From assembly GCA_035610365.1 (NCBI GenBank), contig CM069432.1, positions 276,743,482 to 276,807,481 on the forward strand: 64,000 nucleotides of DNA, written 5' to 3'. The stretch comes from Aquatica leii (taxonomy: Eukaryota; Arthropoda; Insecta; Coleoptera; Lampyridae). Position 1 is the stretch's first letter, and each line of letters begins with the position of its first letter. The translations under genes were made by a program, and so were the position numbers. Of the stretch, positions 1-10,448 are shown one piece after another. The notes below the pieces were generated by a model. The model worked only from the letters and a program-made list of their open reading frames with translations, did no database searches and was not told the origin of the DNA.

Positions 1-345
1 AAACTGCGTGCTAATTCTTCATATGAAGATCTTGTAAGCGTTATCCCCATTTTCACATTCGATTTCAAAATACGAACTACCGGCTGGAAATTGTGGAAAG
101 GATCTAATCCCACTGTAACGCACTTGCTAACACTACGGTTGAGGAATAGTCTTGTCTCACACAACAACTATTTCTTCTCGTAACGTTTGGTTTTTTTTTT
201 TTTTTTGATATCTGCTGCAAAACTTCTAAAATTCCGTAACTAGGAATCACCTTTTCTGTAAAAATGCGTTCATCTTCTTCATTAATTATCAGTTGAGGTT
301 ATGAATTTCTCTGAACAGGTGTTGGTTTTATGCGTTTTGGATAGA
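1..345 (-). pseudogene. Decayed paralogue of the unknown gene at 1223-2149 (edge fragment)
   Basis: Reading the minus strand from about 345 down to the window edge gives a broken frame that parallels the protein encoded at 1223-2149. The clearest match is VGLDPFHNFQPVVRILK here against VGLDVFDSFNPCIRIQK there, preceded in both by FLN.S.SK. A second block further upstream (KPTPVQRN..PQL then DERIFTEK) lines up with KHSTPARRIHPQPVL and DFKLFEEA. At least one stop and one frameshift, near a poly-lysine-coding A/T run at about 190-206, interrupt it, and it leaves the window at base 1. Both copies lie on the same strand about 1 kb apart, so a local duplication is the simplest explanation. Function unknown. 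Confidence 0.6.
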
Positions 346-1222
346 ATAAATTAAAAATTAAAGAATTAGAATTTGATGTTTTTCAATATTGTTTCTTAAT
401 AACAAATCCATAAAAATACTTACTTACAGATTTCGTATTTTTATATTTGGTTTCCATAAACCTTTTCTTCGTTATTTGTTTATATTGTTTTTCTTTTTTC
501 GGAGGCACGTAAGTTAACTATACTGTTAAACATTTTAATGAATATCAAAGTATACTAAATGAACACATTTATGAAACGCATAAATATGAAAAACCTCGAC
601 TCTAACACTCTTTGTTTTGAGAAACTGTTGCGGGTATGCACAGACTTGTTAAAACTTGTCGAAGTCATTAAGAGCACATTCTATAAGTTTACTACAAATG
701 ATTCATGCTTACTCGCAGTACACTTTCATTTTTCGTATGTATGTATTTTCATTAAGATACTTTTATGTACAAAGTAATTGTTAATCCATTGATTTAAATT
801 TCATGATTTTTTAAACTTAAAAAAAAAAGATTTCACTATATGTAACAGATTTCTCAACTAATGAAAATAACAACATCAATTTTTCATTTGCAGTACCATC
901 AACTATTTTTCAAATTAAGGTTTTAACTAAACCCAACATTATAGCAATTATAATATCTCAACACAAACTTTATATTGACTAAAATCTTTGCAAAATCTTT
1001 TGATGCTCAACTCGAAAAGAAAATTAAATTGAAGTTATTATTAGAATTAGCAAAATCTAACAAGTTAGTATACATATATTTACATTTTTCAAAGATCGAT
1101 AAAGGCGCGAAAGGTAAAAAAAAAAATCTAAATAAAATAAGACTTTGTTTTACTACATATATTTAAATCAGTGATAATACAGGTTTTAATACTTAAATGG
1201 TAAAACTGTTATACTACTTATA

Positions 1223-2149
1223 CTAATGACGGTCGCCATAATCTTCCATATAGTCTTTTATTTTACCTATTACAAAATTTGGAAACTTGTACACTAATTC
1301 ACTTAAAATAATGTCATCTTGATGTCGACTACATAAAACATTAACAACATCTTCATTCTCTGCACACGTTTTTTTTTTATTATTAAGTACATTTACCACA
1401 TCCACGATAAAGCCGTTAAAAACAAAATTTATGTCTTCGAAAGATTTTAACTTCCTCACCAAAAAATTTCTTATATTATCAAGTTTCTGTAGCGTAGTTG
1501 CGGCTAGGTGTATATGGAAGTTATCGCCCTTGTTTTTTGGTACAAATTTTGCTGTCGGTATCGGTATCTCATCACTACTTGTAGTACAATAAAGTGTATA
1601 ATCTGCAAGTTCATACTTTTCTTCACAGTGGCATCGAAGTGACTCAATAATATTTTGAAGGCTGTTTATAAACTCGATAAAACTTGCATAACTGAAATTA
1701 ACACATTGATCTAATCCCGGTTTCTGAATTCTTATGCACGGATTGAAACTATCGAACACATCTAAACCTACACACACCAACTTTGATTCACTATTATTTA
1801 AAAACACATTTAATTCACTGAGTAAATGTGAGCTTTCTTTCCTCAACATCTTCGATTTTTCATCTTCGTTACTATGAACCCCATACTTCTTACGTGCTTC
1901 TTCAAAAAGTTTAAAGTCTTCTTCTACAGGGCAGTACTCAGGTGAGAGGACCGGTTGTGGATGGATCCTCCTTGCAGGCGTTGAATGTTTTGGTTTTGCA
2001 TAAGGCACATAGAACCTTTTTTCAAGCTGCCGCTTTTTAGTTGCGACACTCATCACTACAGGTCCGCCTAACAAAAATAATAGCACACCTCGCCCGCAAA
2101 AAAGCACTACAAAATTGGAAATAAAATAGCTCCGACGACCTCTATACAC
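1223..2149 (-). CDS. Uncharacterised single-exon protein, 308 codons (276 from an internal Met)
   Basis: This is the longest frame in the window without visible transposon similarity. The first Met gives 308 residues, and its first 32 include a hydrophobic run (residues 8-32) that could be a signal anchor or untranslated leader. A second Met (Met33, codon at 2051-2053) begins the basic segment MSVATKKRQLEKRF and is an equally likely start. The middle is charged and probably helical, with the motif VCVGLDVFDSF around residues 126-136, then a CHC cluster near residue 175; the C terminus is acidic and basic. No catalytic motif or known domain was recognised. Conservation of parts of the frame in the decayed copy at 1-345 argues that it is, or was, a real coding sequence. 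It could be a host lineage-specific gene or an accessory ORF of an unrecognised mobile element. Confidence 0.55.
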   Translation of the reverse strand: MYRGRRSYFISNFVVLFCGRGVLLFLLGGPVVMSVATKKRQLEKRFYVPYAKPKHSTPARRIHPQPVLSPEYCPVEEDFKLFEEARKKYGVHSNEDEKSKMLRKESSHLLSELNVFLNNSESKLVCVGLDVFDSFNPCIRIQKPGLDQCVNFSYASFIEFINSLQNIIESLRCHCEEKYELADYTLYCTTSSDEIPIPTAKFVPKNKGDNFHIHLAATTLQKLDNIRNFLVRKLKSFEDINFVFNGFIVDVVNVLNNKKKTCAENEDVVNVLCSRHQDDIILSELVYKFPNFVIGKIKDYMEDYGDRH

Positions 2150-2159
2150 TCGCTGTGAC

Positions 2160-3190
2160 CAGAATAACCCTAACTATAAACTCGTTCCTGTATTTATCAC
2201 TCTTTCAATACATACGTCACAAACAAGTAAACCAAGAGTAAACAAAGAGTAGACTTGTTCCAGCATATCTTTTAAGAAATTCAACAAGTTTGTACAAAAC
2301 AAGTATAAATAAAACAAAAAGCTTTAACTACGCTGGTAAGAAATGCTTTACACTCTGTTGTATATCTTAAATCAAAGTCTAACATAGATAATTTCCTAAT
2401 TTTTTTAACAATTAGACACGTCAATCAGGATTCATGTCATTTAGCAAAACTACATAGAATACATGGTATGCTTAAACACAAGCATAGACATGTCTATGAT
2501 CTCAAACTGTGTACAGCAAAAACAAATTAGACCTCTTTGTTTTATTTTAAAAAGATTTTGTTTCTTTTCTATACAGCCTTTTTAACCAAGTCCCTTGTGT
2601 GTATATACATGTACACTTATTGAATAATATTTTTAATTATATTTTATTTCATGCATCATACTTTTAAAATACAGCTATCGCCTATATTAATATAATTTAT
2701 TTTTGGATTATCTTAAAACTCACAATGTATTTCAAAAACTTGTTTAGCAATGTAAAATCGAAATTTAATATATTTGTTCAACTATAATTTTTTTTGTTTG
2801 AACAGAATTTAAAACGTAATTTTTTAAAGCAGCCGTTTTATTTTAACAAAAATGTAAAATCTAAATTCAATTTTTATTTTAACAAAAATTTAAAATCGAA
2901 ATTAAAAAAAAAAAATATTTGTTCTACCATAATTACTTTGAACACAAATGTAAAAATCAATAACGTAATAAGCATTCTGATTAAATTATAAAATATTTAC
3001 AACGATCAGATAAACAAAACATTATTTATTTATTTTATTTTTTTTTTCAAAAATCTTACTTAACACTAATTTAATTATAGAGATCAAAATCAAAATACAC
3101 CTTACGCAATTGATAATTACTTTTCACATAACGAGCGATTTCACCGTTGTAAAAAAGAAAAATGTAAATATATGTATACTACGTTTTAAG
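2160..3190. other. AT-rich stretch, no gene seen
   Basis: Low-complexity A/T-rich sequence with repeated AAATTTAAAATC-like words around 2760-2960. The short plus-strand frame in it is lysine, asparagine and phenylalanine rich, as expected from composition alone. Confidence 0.5.
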
Positions 3191-3203
3191 CTTTCGTAAA
3201 TGA

Positions 3204-3275
3204 GAATCTACGTAGCTCAGATGGTCGAGAGTCTGCACCTCAATCCGAAGGTCTACGGTTCGATTCTTAGTTGAA
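3204..3275 (+). repeat. tRNA-derived sequence, probable SINE head
   Basis: A pol III type A box (TAGCTCAGATGG, 3213-3224) and B box (GGTTCGATTCT, 3257-3267) are spaced as in a tRNA. The acceptor and anticodon stems pair poorly, and the sequence where the anticodon loop should be does not give a clean seven-base loop, so a functional tRNA gene is unlikely. An A-rich, non-tRNA sequence follows directly, which fits a tRNA-derived SINE or a tRNA pseudogene. No second copy was noticed in the window. Confidence 0.5.
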
Positions 3276-3420
3276 ACAAACATTTTTTGAAAATAAAAAT
3301 GGCCGACGACTTTGGTTAAAAATGGACGATGATTTAAATTCGAATCTAATCGACGCCAATTTAATCGAACGAAATCGATTCAACTTTGATCGAACGAATT
3401 AATTCAACTTGATCAAATAA

Positions 3421-3574
3421 TCGAATTAAATTAATTCACGAGTTAAATTAATTCACGAATTAAATTAATAATCAGCGATCTTAATTAATTCGCGAATTAA
3501 ATTAATTCGCGAATTAAATTAATTCGCGAATTAAATTAATTCGCGAATTAAATTAATTCGCGGATTAAATTAAA
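3421..3574. repeat. 17-bp tandem array with palindromic unit
   Basis: Repeats of a 17-base unit, ATTCGCGAATTAAATTA, run head to tail with four near-identical copies at about 3486-3555 and diverged copies (CACG or CGCGG variants) either side. Each unit carries the self-complementary core AATTCGCGAATT, so either strand can form many alternative hairpins. It merges into the perfect palindrome at 3572-3617. Confidence 0.8.
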
Positions 3575-3617
3575 TTGATATCAAACCGGAAATTAATTTC
3601 CGGTTTGATATCAATTT
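3572..3617. repeat. 46-bp perfect palindrome
   Basis: Positions 3572-3594 are the exact reverse complement of 3595-3617, with no spacer. The arm contains GATATC and CCGG. Part of the arm (GATATCAATTTGAT) is echoed just downstream at 3607-3633. Confidence 0.85.
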
Positions 3618-3790
3618 GATATCAATTTGATCAAGCCCCGAGGCTGCCGGAAGTGTCAACTCTTCTACTCGTAGTTTTCTGGTCTAATTGGCGTCTAGTT
3701 TCGTGTATCCTCTCCCTTAACAAGACTCGGCTACCTCTTCGCATTATACGCTTTACCGTTCTGGTCTTGATGTGATGTTGTATTTGCAGA

Positions 3791-4042
3791 AATTGAATTG
3801 GAATCAGAAGACATTTTAGTCAGTTTTGATGTTACATCTCTCTTCACAAAAGTGCCACTACAAACAGCACTGGAGATTATCAAGACCAAATTATGAAAAA
3901 CCGATTTGAATGAGGAGCTTAATGAACTAATTGAGCTATGCTTAAAGTCCACGTACTTCTCATTCAACAATACTGTATACGAACAAATTAAAGGAGCAGC
4001 CATGGGATCACCACTTTCTCCAGTCATCGCCAATATATATTA
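3791..4042 (+). pseudogene. Penelope-like element reverse transcriptase fragment
   Basis: The plus-strand translation contains SFDVTSLFTKVPL, the Penelope-like RT block holding the first catalytic Asp. After one in-frame stop it continues to AAMGSPLSPVIANIY, the block that precedes the YxDD region in this family. Both blocks are in the order and spacing expected for RT motifs A and B. Sequence after the final Tyr is lost at a stop codon and no GIY-YIG endonuclease domain was seen, so this is a short dead fragment. The minus-strand frame over the same bases is a shadow. Confidence 0.75.
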
Positions 4043-4049
4043 GAAACCG

Positions 4050-4899
4050 CTACCATCAAACCAAAATGCTGGCCACAATGTTGGCTAAATCCCAAAACTT
4101 CTAGCCGGGAAGGTTCATGGAAGAAACAAAAAATCTAAATGTTGTAATAAAAAACTTAGTATAAGGAATTAACAGTATCAAATAAGTATAATTGTAAAAA
4201 GAAGATTGCACAGAGATAGAGAAAGAATGTTCTACGTAGAAGTGCATGTTTTTAATAGTTTTTAAACAATTATATTTAATAAATGTAAATATGTAATCAT
4301 AACACACAAACAAAATTAAAGTTTTAATTCGGCGTTGAGTTTAATAAAATTTTTTTTAGTAATAACGCTGATTTGTAATTACTATTTTAATAAAACTAAC
4401 AATTAAATAAAATTTGTTAATTGTAATAATAAACAAACTTCTGAATTAATTTATTTAAACTTAATTATCACAGAAGCATAAAGATTTTAAATGGAATATT
4501 TTATGCAACCATCAAATTAAACAAAGATTGTTTTTTTTAGTAAAAGTTAACTAACGGTAAACGTGGTTTAATGTTATTTACACTGTTTTAAATTTTAACT
4601 AGAACATCAAAGCAAGGACTTGTTAATATTCTCTTTTACATCTCTAAATGTAATTTATAATTGATATTTGCGGGTTTAGTGTTAATGTAAAGTAAACAAT
4701 TATCTAATTACATGTTTTATTTGTCACCAAATTTCTTTAATCAATTTTTACGATTTTTTGTGTTTTGTTTTATTAAAATTCATTCTAAGTATAAGCAAGC
4801 AAAGACAACCATAATATACATTTTTTTAATTTTTTTTTTATTAAAATACGTTTTCACTTTAGGTTATTTACATCTACAAATATTTCTATAAAACATTAA
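4050..4899. other. AT-rich stretch, no gene seen
   Basis: Very A/T-rich sequence between the Penelope fragment and the left end of the CACTG element. Short frames here are compositionally biased and none is recognisable. Confidence 0.5.
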
Positions 4900-4902
4900 T
4901 TA

Positions 4903-7407
4903 CACTGGTCTGCATGAAAATCGACCCTGATACCATTCTTGACGATTCTTATGTAAAATGACCTCCTGAATCCAAAAATGAGCTCCGTTTTTACCCATCA
5001 CCCACCTATTTTGGGGGGACCCCATTTTTATTTTATTTTTTACATTTTTTTTTAGAATTTTAACTTATAGCCGTTAAACATCCCAAAGCAGGCAATAAAA
5101 TTTATACCAAAGTATATGGCAAAAGTTTTGCTATAAAATGTATATAGAAACAACAATAAAATACAAATATATAAGAACAGTAAAAAAATATCAATAAACA
5201 GTTAGGAAGATTCACTGCACAATGCTGGCGATCTCAATACCACATGCAGGTTTGAACAGGAATTTTCGACAGGCTTGAACTTGCATTACTCTTCTCATTA
5301 TAGTATATTACATTGTTTGCTTAACTGCTTCGATCAGTACATCTATAGCTGTTGCAGAGTTAACTTGTCGACGGTTTAAACGTGCTGGATTTTGTGTTCA
5401 TTTTTGTTCATTTGTGTAAAACAGTAAAACTATTTTTACTCCGGATTTTTTCAAGTGACTAAGTGTGATTTGTGGTTAATGTCGGGCGTTGAATTACTGT
5501 TTAATTATGCCACGCGAGTGTAAAAATCATCCCGATAGCTTCTGCTATGTCTGCGGGGAATTAACTTTAAAAGCGCAACGAAAACCCCTTTCTCCGCTTG
5601 TTAAAACAGCTTATAAATTGTTTTTTGATTGTCAAGTTGGCGACCAGGACAAGACTTGGGTTCCATCAGTTTGCTGTACGACTTGTTACAGTAGTTTGAC
5701 CAAATGGCTCAAAGGTACCCGTAAATCAATGCCATTTGCTGTGCCCATGGTTTGGCGTGAACCTCGCTGTCATCTTACAGATTGTTACTTTTGTATGACT
5801 TCCACGGTCGGGTTTTCGAGCAAAAGTAAGCATAAAATTCAGTATCCCAATATTCCGTCAGCTCTAAGACCTGTTCCTCATAACGATACTTTGCCAATCC
5901 CAGAGCCCCCAAACACTTATACTCTAGAGCTGGAAATTGATTTAAAAGACTCTGAGCCACAACCTGGGGCTTCGAATGATACGTTCAATGATGATGAAGA
6001 GTATTCCGCAGATTTAGTTTCTCGGCAACTTCACCTCCTCACTCAATCGGAATTAAATGATCTTGTCAGGGATTTGCAGTTACCCAAGATTAAATCTCAG
6101 CTCCTAGGATCGCGACTTCAACAGTAGAATCTCTTAGAAAAGGGAGTAAAAATATCTTCTTACAGGACCAGACAAGCAACCCTGAAATGTCTTTTCTCAG
6201 AATATAAAGGTTTAGTGTTCTGCCCTAATGCAAATTTATTGATGACAGAGCTACAGATGCCATGTGACCCAGACAAATGGAGACTGTTTATAGACTCATC
6301 AAAAACAAGCTTAAAAGTTGTCCTGTTGGCAAATGGGAATGACTTCCCATCAGTTCCAGTTGCATACTCTGTTGATATGAAGGAAACGTACGAAAACATC
6401 TTCAGAATCCTTGATAAAATTAGTTATCATGATTATAAGTGGAAACTTTGCGCTGACTTAAAAGTTGTTGCTCTACTCACGGGCCTGCAATCAGGATTCA
6501 CAAAATAATCTTATTCCTGGTCAGAAGAATGTCGTCCACAATCCTTTGGTTCCGAAGGAAAATATTTACTTACCACCTTTACACATCAAACTTGGATTGA
6601 TCAAGCAGTTTGTGAAAGCAGTGGACAAGACAGGTGGCGCATTTCAATTTTTGAAAACTAAATTTTCTCGTCTTAGCAAAGCTAAAATCAAAGAAATTGT
6701 TTTTTTGGTCCCCAGATTAGACAACTCTTCCAAGATTCGACATTTATTAAACACCTAAATCGAAAAGAAAAACGAGCTTGGCTTGCATTTCAAAACTTTT
6801 GTTAGAATTTCCTGGGTAACCACAAAAGTGAAGATTATGTCGCTCACGTCGAGGAACTGCTTTTAGCGTACAAGGACATAGGATGTAACATGTCTCTTAA
6901 AGTTCACTTCCTTTACTTGCATCTGGACTTTTTCCCTGAAAATTTAGGAGCAGTCTCGGATGAACACGGGGAACGGTTCCATCAAGACATCGCTAAGCTG
7001 GAGAAAAGATTTTCAGGGATGTGGAATGCAAGCATGTTGGCGGAGTACTGCTGGTTTTTGAATCGAGAGAGCTGTACCTCAGGGTATAAAAGGAAAGCAA
7101 GCACCAAGTAACGATGAATATCTTTTTATTTATTACTGTTTATAGCTAAAATAGTTCTTTTTCCCATTTAAATTAAATTCATGTCCATATATTTATTATT
7201 ATAATAATTATTATAATTATTATAATCGTTCGATAAATAAATTATAATTAATTTATCGAAAAGTGGTAAAATTAGAGATTTGGGGCTCCCTCGAAAATGA
7301 TGGGTGATGGAAGAAAACGGAAGACATATTTGGATTCAGGACGTCATTTTACATAAGAATCACCCGGAATAGTGTCAGGGCTCAATAAAAAATATTTTTT
7401 TGCAGTG
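4903..7407 (+). mobile_element. 2.5-kb DNA transposon, CACTG termini, TTA target duplication
   Basis: The two ends form imperfect terminal inverted repeats of about 120 bp. Left 4903-5028 and the reverse complement of about 7280-7407 share CACTG at the tip, then CCCTGA, then GATTCTTATGTAAAATGAC, then CTCCGTTTT or CTTCCGTTTT and CCATCACCCA. TTA flanks both ends (4900-4902 and 7408-7410), a 3-bp target duplication. CACTG tips with 2-4 bp duplications are typical of the CACTA/Mirage/Chapaev (CMC) group, but the encoded protein is not one I can assign to that group, so classification stays open. An AT-rich palindromic region (about 7195-7262) lies inside the right end. The coding part is broken, so the copy is non-autonomous. 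Confidence 0.85.
5489..7111 (+). pseudogene. Putative transposase-like protein of the CACTG element (broken)
   Basis: The first frame (5489-6127) starts at a Met; MPREC six codons later may be the true start. It has paired CxxC motifs (CYVCGE, CCTTC, DCYFC), a probable zinc-binding N terminus of about 100 residues, and an acidic stretch. It ends at TAG after LQQ, and the same frame continues at once with NLLEKG and reaches 6508, so a single nonsense change cut it. Near 6505 a small deletion or frameshift has removed the cysteine-rich block this family normally has after GFTK. The next frame (about 6465-6758) carries LPPLHIKLGLIKQFVKA, and after further shifts 6890-7111 carries ENLGAVSDEHGERFHQD. 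I recognise this set of motifs as a highly repeated arthropod ORF family; its biochemical role is not known to me. A second, worse copy is at 33846-34620. Confidence 0.7.
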
Positions 7408-7410
7408 TTA

Positions 7411-9690
7411 TCAAGCTTGTGACAATGTAAATTGTAAATAATTAAAAATAAAAAATGTCAAAGTTGTTGTAATACGTTTTTCAAATGATTATAAAAACGT
7501 TTACTGTAGTAGAATAAATCAACAATTTCTACAAAAAACTCTGCAAATTTATATTGCTCATTCTTCAAAATATTTTTATAATTTTTTTTCTGAAAAGGCA
7601 CAACGTTGAATTCCATTTGTAATTAAATAACGTAAAGTTTAAAACAAAAAGATAAATCTTAAATTCCAATTCCATGAAAATTAATTTAAATATTAAATAA
7701 TTGGTACCTAAAGTTATAATTTCGAATTTAATTTAAATAAATTTTATTTAAAAAAAAATAATATAAATAAAAGCAATTGCAGTGCGTATACAAAAAAAAA
7801 CGAAAATTTTCCAATTTTATAGAAAAATGTAAAAGAATTAAATAGGATTTTATAACGTAAATTTATTTTTGTAAGTAAAACATAATCCTATTTAATGATC
7901 AAAAAAGTATAAAAAATTAAATGAGATATACAGAACAAAGCGCATTAAAATTAAATACTGGTTACAATGAAACGTAAAAATAAGTATTCGGCAGGTTATA
8001 TTTATTTATTAGAAAATTTATTAACAATGTAAATCACATTTATTAACAAATTTAACAAAAATTTGGGTTTGTTGTTTAGAATTGCAACTAAACTAAAAAC
8101 TGTAAAATAGTTACAAACAACATAAAAAAAATATAAAAATCATAAAAATGAAAATTTTAATTTTAATAGTAAAAACAAAACGCTTTTTTAAACATGTTAT
8201 ATAAATTTAAAAACAATTTTTTTTCTATCAACTTTTCAGAATTTTAACTTGAAAAGTTGTTCTAAAACAAGGACGAAAGCTGTTTATAAACTTTAATAGC
8301 ATTATAGAAACTTACAATGTTACCAAATTCTACATTTAGCTTATACATTATTAACACTGTAATTATTAAGTTAGAACAAGTATTTACAAAAGGTAAACTT
8401 ATGTAAGAAAGTAACAAAAATGCGCAAGTGAAAAAAAAACAAATATAACCAACTTCTATTTTTAAATCTCCACATGTTTAAAGAACTATATTAAACATTT
8501 ATATTTTTAAAGTTTAAAAAAATTACTACTCTTACAAAAAATGTTATTGAAAACATATACTTTGTAACCTTGTTTTTCATCGAAGAATTTGAGGGATATG
8601 TTTACAAAAGCTTTAATTCAAACGTAGTTTTTACCGACTGTGTTATAAAATTCTTAAACTAGAGATTTTGTTATATAATAACGGTACAATATCCAATTAC
8701 GTGTTGTTTATAAATTTAGTGGTTTATGATGTAATAATAGGATATTAAAATACAAATTGTAAAAGCTTCTATTCAAGCTCGAATTTGAAACTTCTAAACG
8801 AATAGAGTAGTAGCGAGTTGAGTAACAAATGAATGCTTGAACGGCCTTCTGCAACGAGTATATACTATTTTCTTATTTTTCTTTTTTATTCCATTTTATA
8901 AATGAAAATTTTTGGCAGTAGTTGGCAAAATTTTTGTGTGTCGACATTTAAAACGGTTGTGAACAAAACATGAATTTGAAACGTTTGTTTTTGTGTATAA
9001 TGTATAAATAAATGCTTTAAAAAAATGTCACTAACGCCCTTGCAAATCAGGTCTAAAATGCGTTACAAAAAATGTTACAAGCTTATAGTGTGGACCCTAC
9101 CTGGGCTAGCTCACTTTGTCAAACAGTAGTCGTGGGTCTAGATACAAGTTATATCAGTAAATTGTAACATTTGAGAAAGTGTAAATGGGCAGTCATGGGC
9201 ACAAAGTAATATCTAGACACTGCCAGTCTGAGAAAATCTTTACATTAAAAGAAACAATACAATATCATCATATCGGTATAAATAGGAAAACGTAATGATT
9301 AAGTACGACGTATAGTCAATTAAATCGCAAAAAAATGATTGTCTAATCAAGTAACAATAAATAAGGATACTTACATTTGGTCCACGTCTTTACTAGATCT
9401 AGAAAGGCTTATAAAACAATTCCCTAAAACTTGAAACATAATGTAATCGGACAGGTACTACAAATAACCAATTTCAACCAAAACTTGCGGTAGTAGCCAC
9501 AATTCATTTAACAAGTGCACTTCAACGCTACTAATGGAATTTAAAGTAAAAGATGCGTTTATATACCGAGTAACATTTTTCTAACATAAGCTAACACTAG
9601 CTAAAATAAAAAACAGAAATTTAAGAACACGCTAAGGATAGAGCTCCAAAATCTAAAACTGACACATATAATTCGATCAACCCAATGAAA
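7411..9690. other. AT-rich intergenic stretch, no gene seen
   Basis: More than 2 kb of A/T-rich sequence with many short A and T runs. No recognisable protein motif, RNA gene or terminal repeat was found. Confidence 0.5.
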
Positions 9691-9841
9691 AACACGCGTC
9701 ATTTGGGCGCCGGCGTTTGGGCGCCAGGCGTTTCGGCGCCGGGCGTTTGGGCGCCAGGCGTTTCGGCGCTAGAAAAAAGTTGAATGAAGTGGGAATCTTA
9801 TGTTATTGGGCAACATTTTTTGACACGGGCCAGATCAAAAT

Positions 9842-9905
9842 TTGATGTATGTACTACGTTGGTTAACAAAAAATGTATGTAAGTACAATTTCACTTTCAG
9901 TCCAT
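9842..9905 (+). repeat. Internal duplicate that preserves an empty insertion site
   Basis: This segment matches 10052-10101 joined to 12856-12880: ACGTTGGTTAACAAAAAATG versus ACGTTAGTTAACAAAAAATT, then TACAATTTCACTTTCAGTCC versus TACAATT plus GCACTTTCACTCC. It shows the target sequence of the nested 2.75-kb element with only one AATT (9887-9890). It is part of a short duplication inside the left end of the MULE. Confidence 0.75.
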
Positions 9906-10448
9906 TAAAAATTTTGGATACCTCAATTCATTATACTGAGTACATATTAAATAAATCATACAATAAAATAAATAACTATGAAAAAATGCACTATAAAAAA
10001 TAAACAAAACTAAACGTGTGACATGTTACACTTACAAAATAAAAAATTAAATTAGATGTATGAATTACGTTAGTTAACAAAAAATTCATGTAAATACAAT
10101 TGAAGGGTCCAATGCAATAACCGGCCAAGTCCACTTTGATCAATGTTCAGGAGATCAAAAAAACGTTCTATAAGCAAAATAGAGATTGATAGATTTTTGA
10201 AACAATTTCATTGTATCTAGATAGTACCAAACATCTTGTAAAAAAAATTTGAGGCACGTACGTCTAAAACTACCTAAAATACAAACAAACATTAGATGGA
10301 CTTGGCCTGTTATTGCATAGTTTCTGCAAAATTTTATCAATAAACAGTAAAAAAAGTAATGTAAATGTGAATATTTATTAATTTCCATAATACATTATAA
10401 AAACAACAGAAAACTTTAAACTATACACAAAATAAGAAATATTTTCAC

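Noticed and set aside
3204-3275. Functional tRNA gene
   Set aside because: A and B boxes are good, but the acceptor and anticodon stems do not pair properly; a SINE head or pseudogene fits better.
3421-3574. CRISPR array
   Set aside because: Units are contiguous 17-mers without unique spacers, in a eukaryotic context.
3731-4033. 100-codon minus-strand frame
   Set aside because: It is antisense to the Penelope-like RT blocks, which read clearly on the plus strand.
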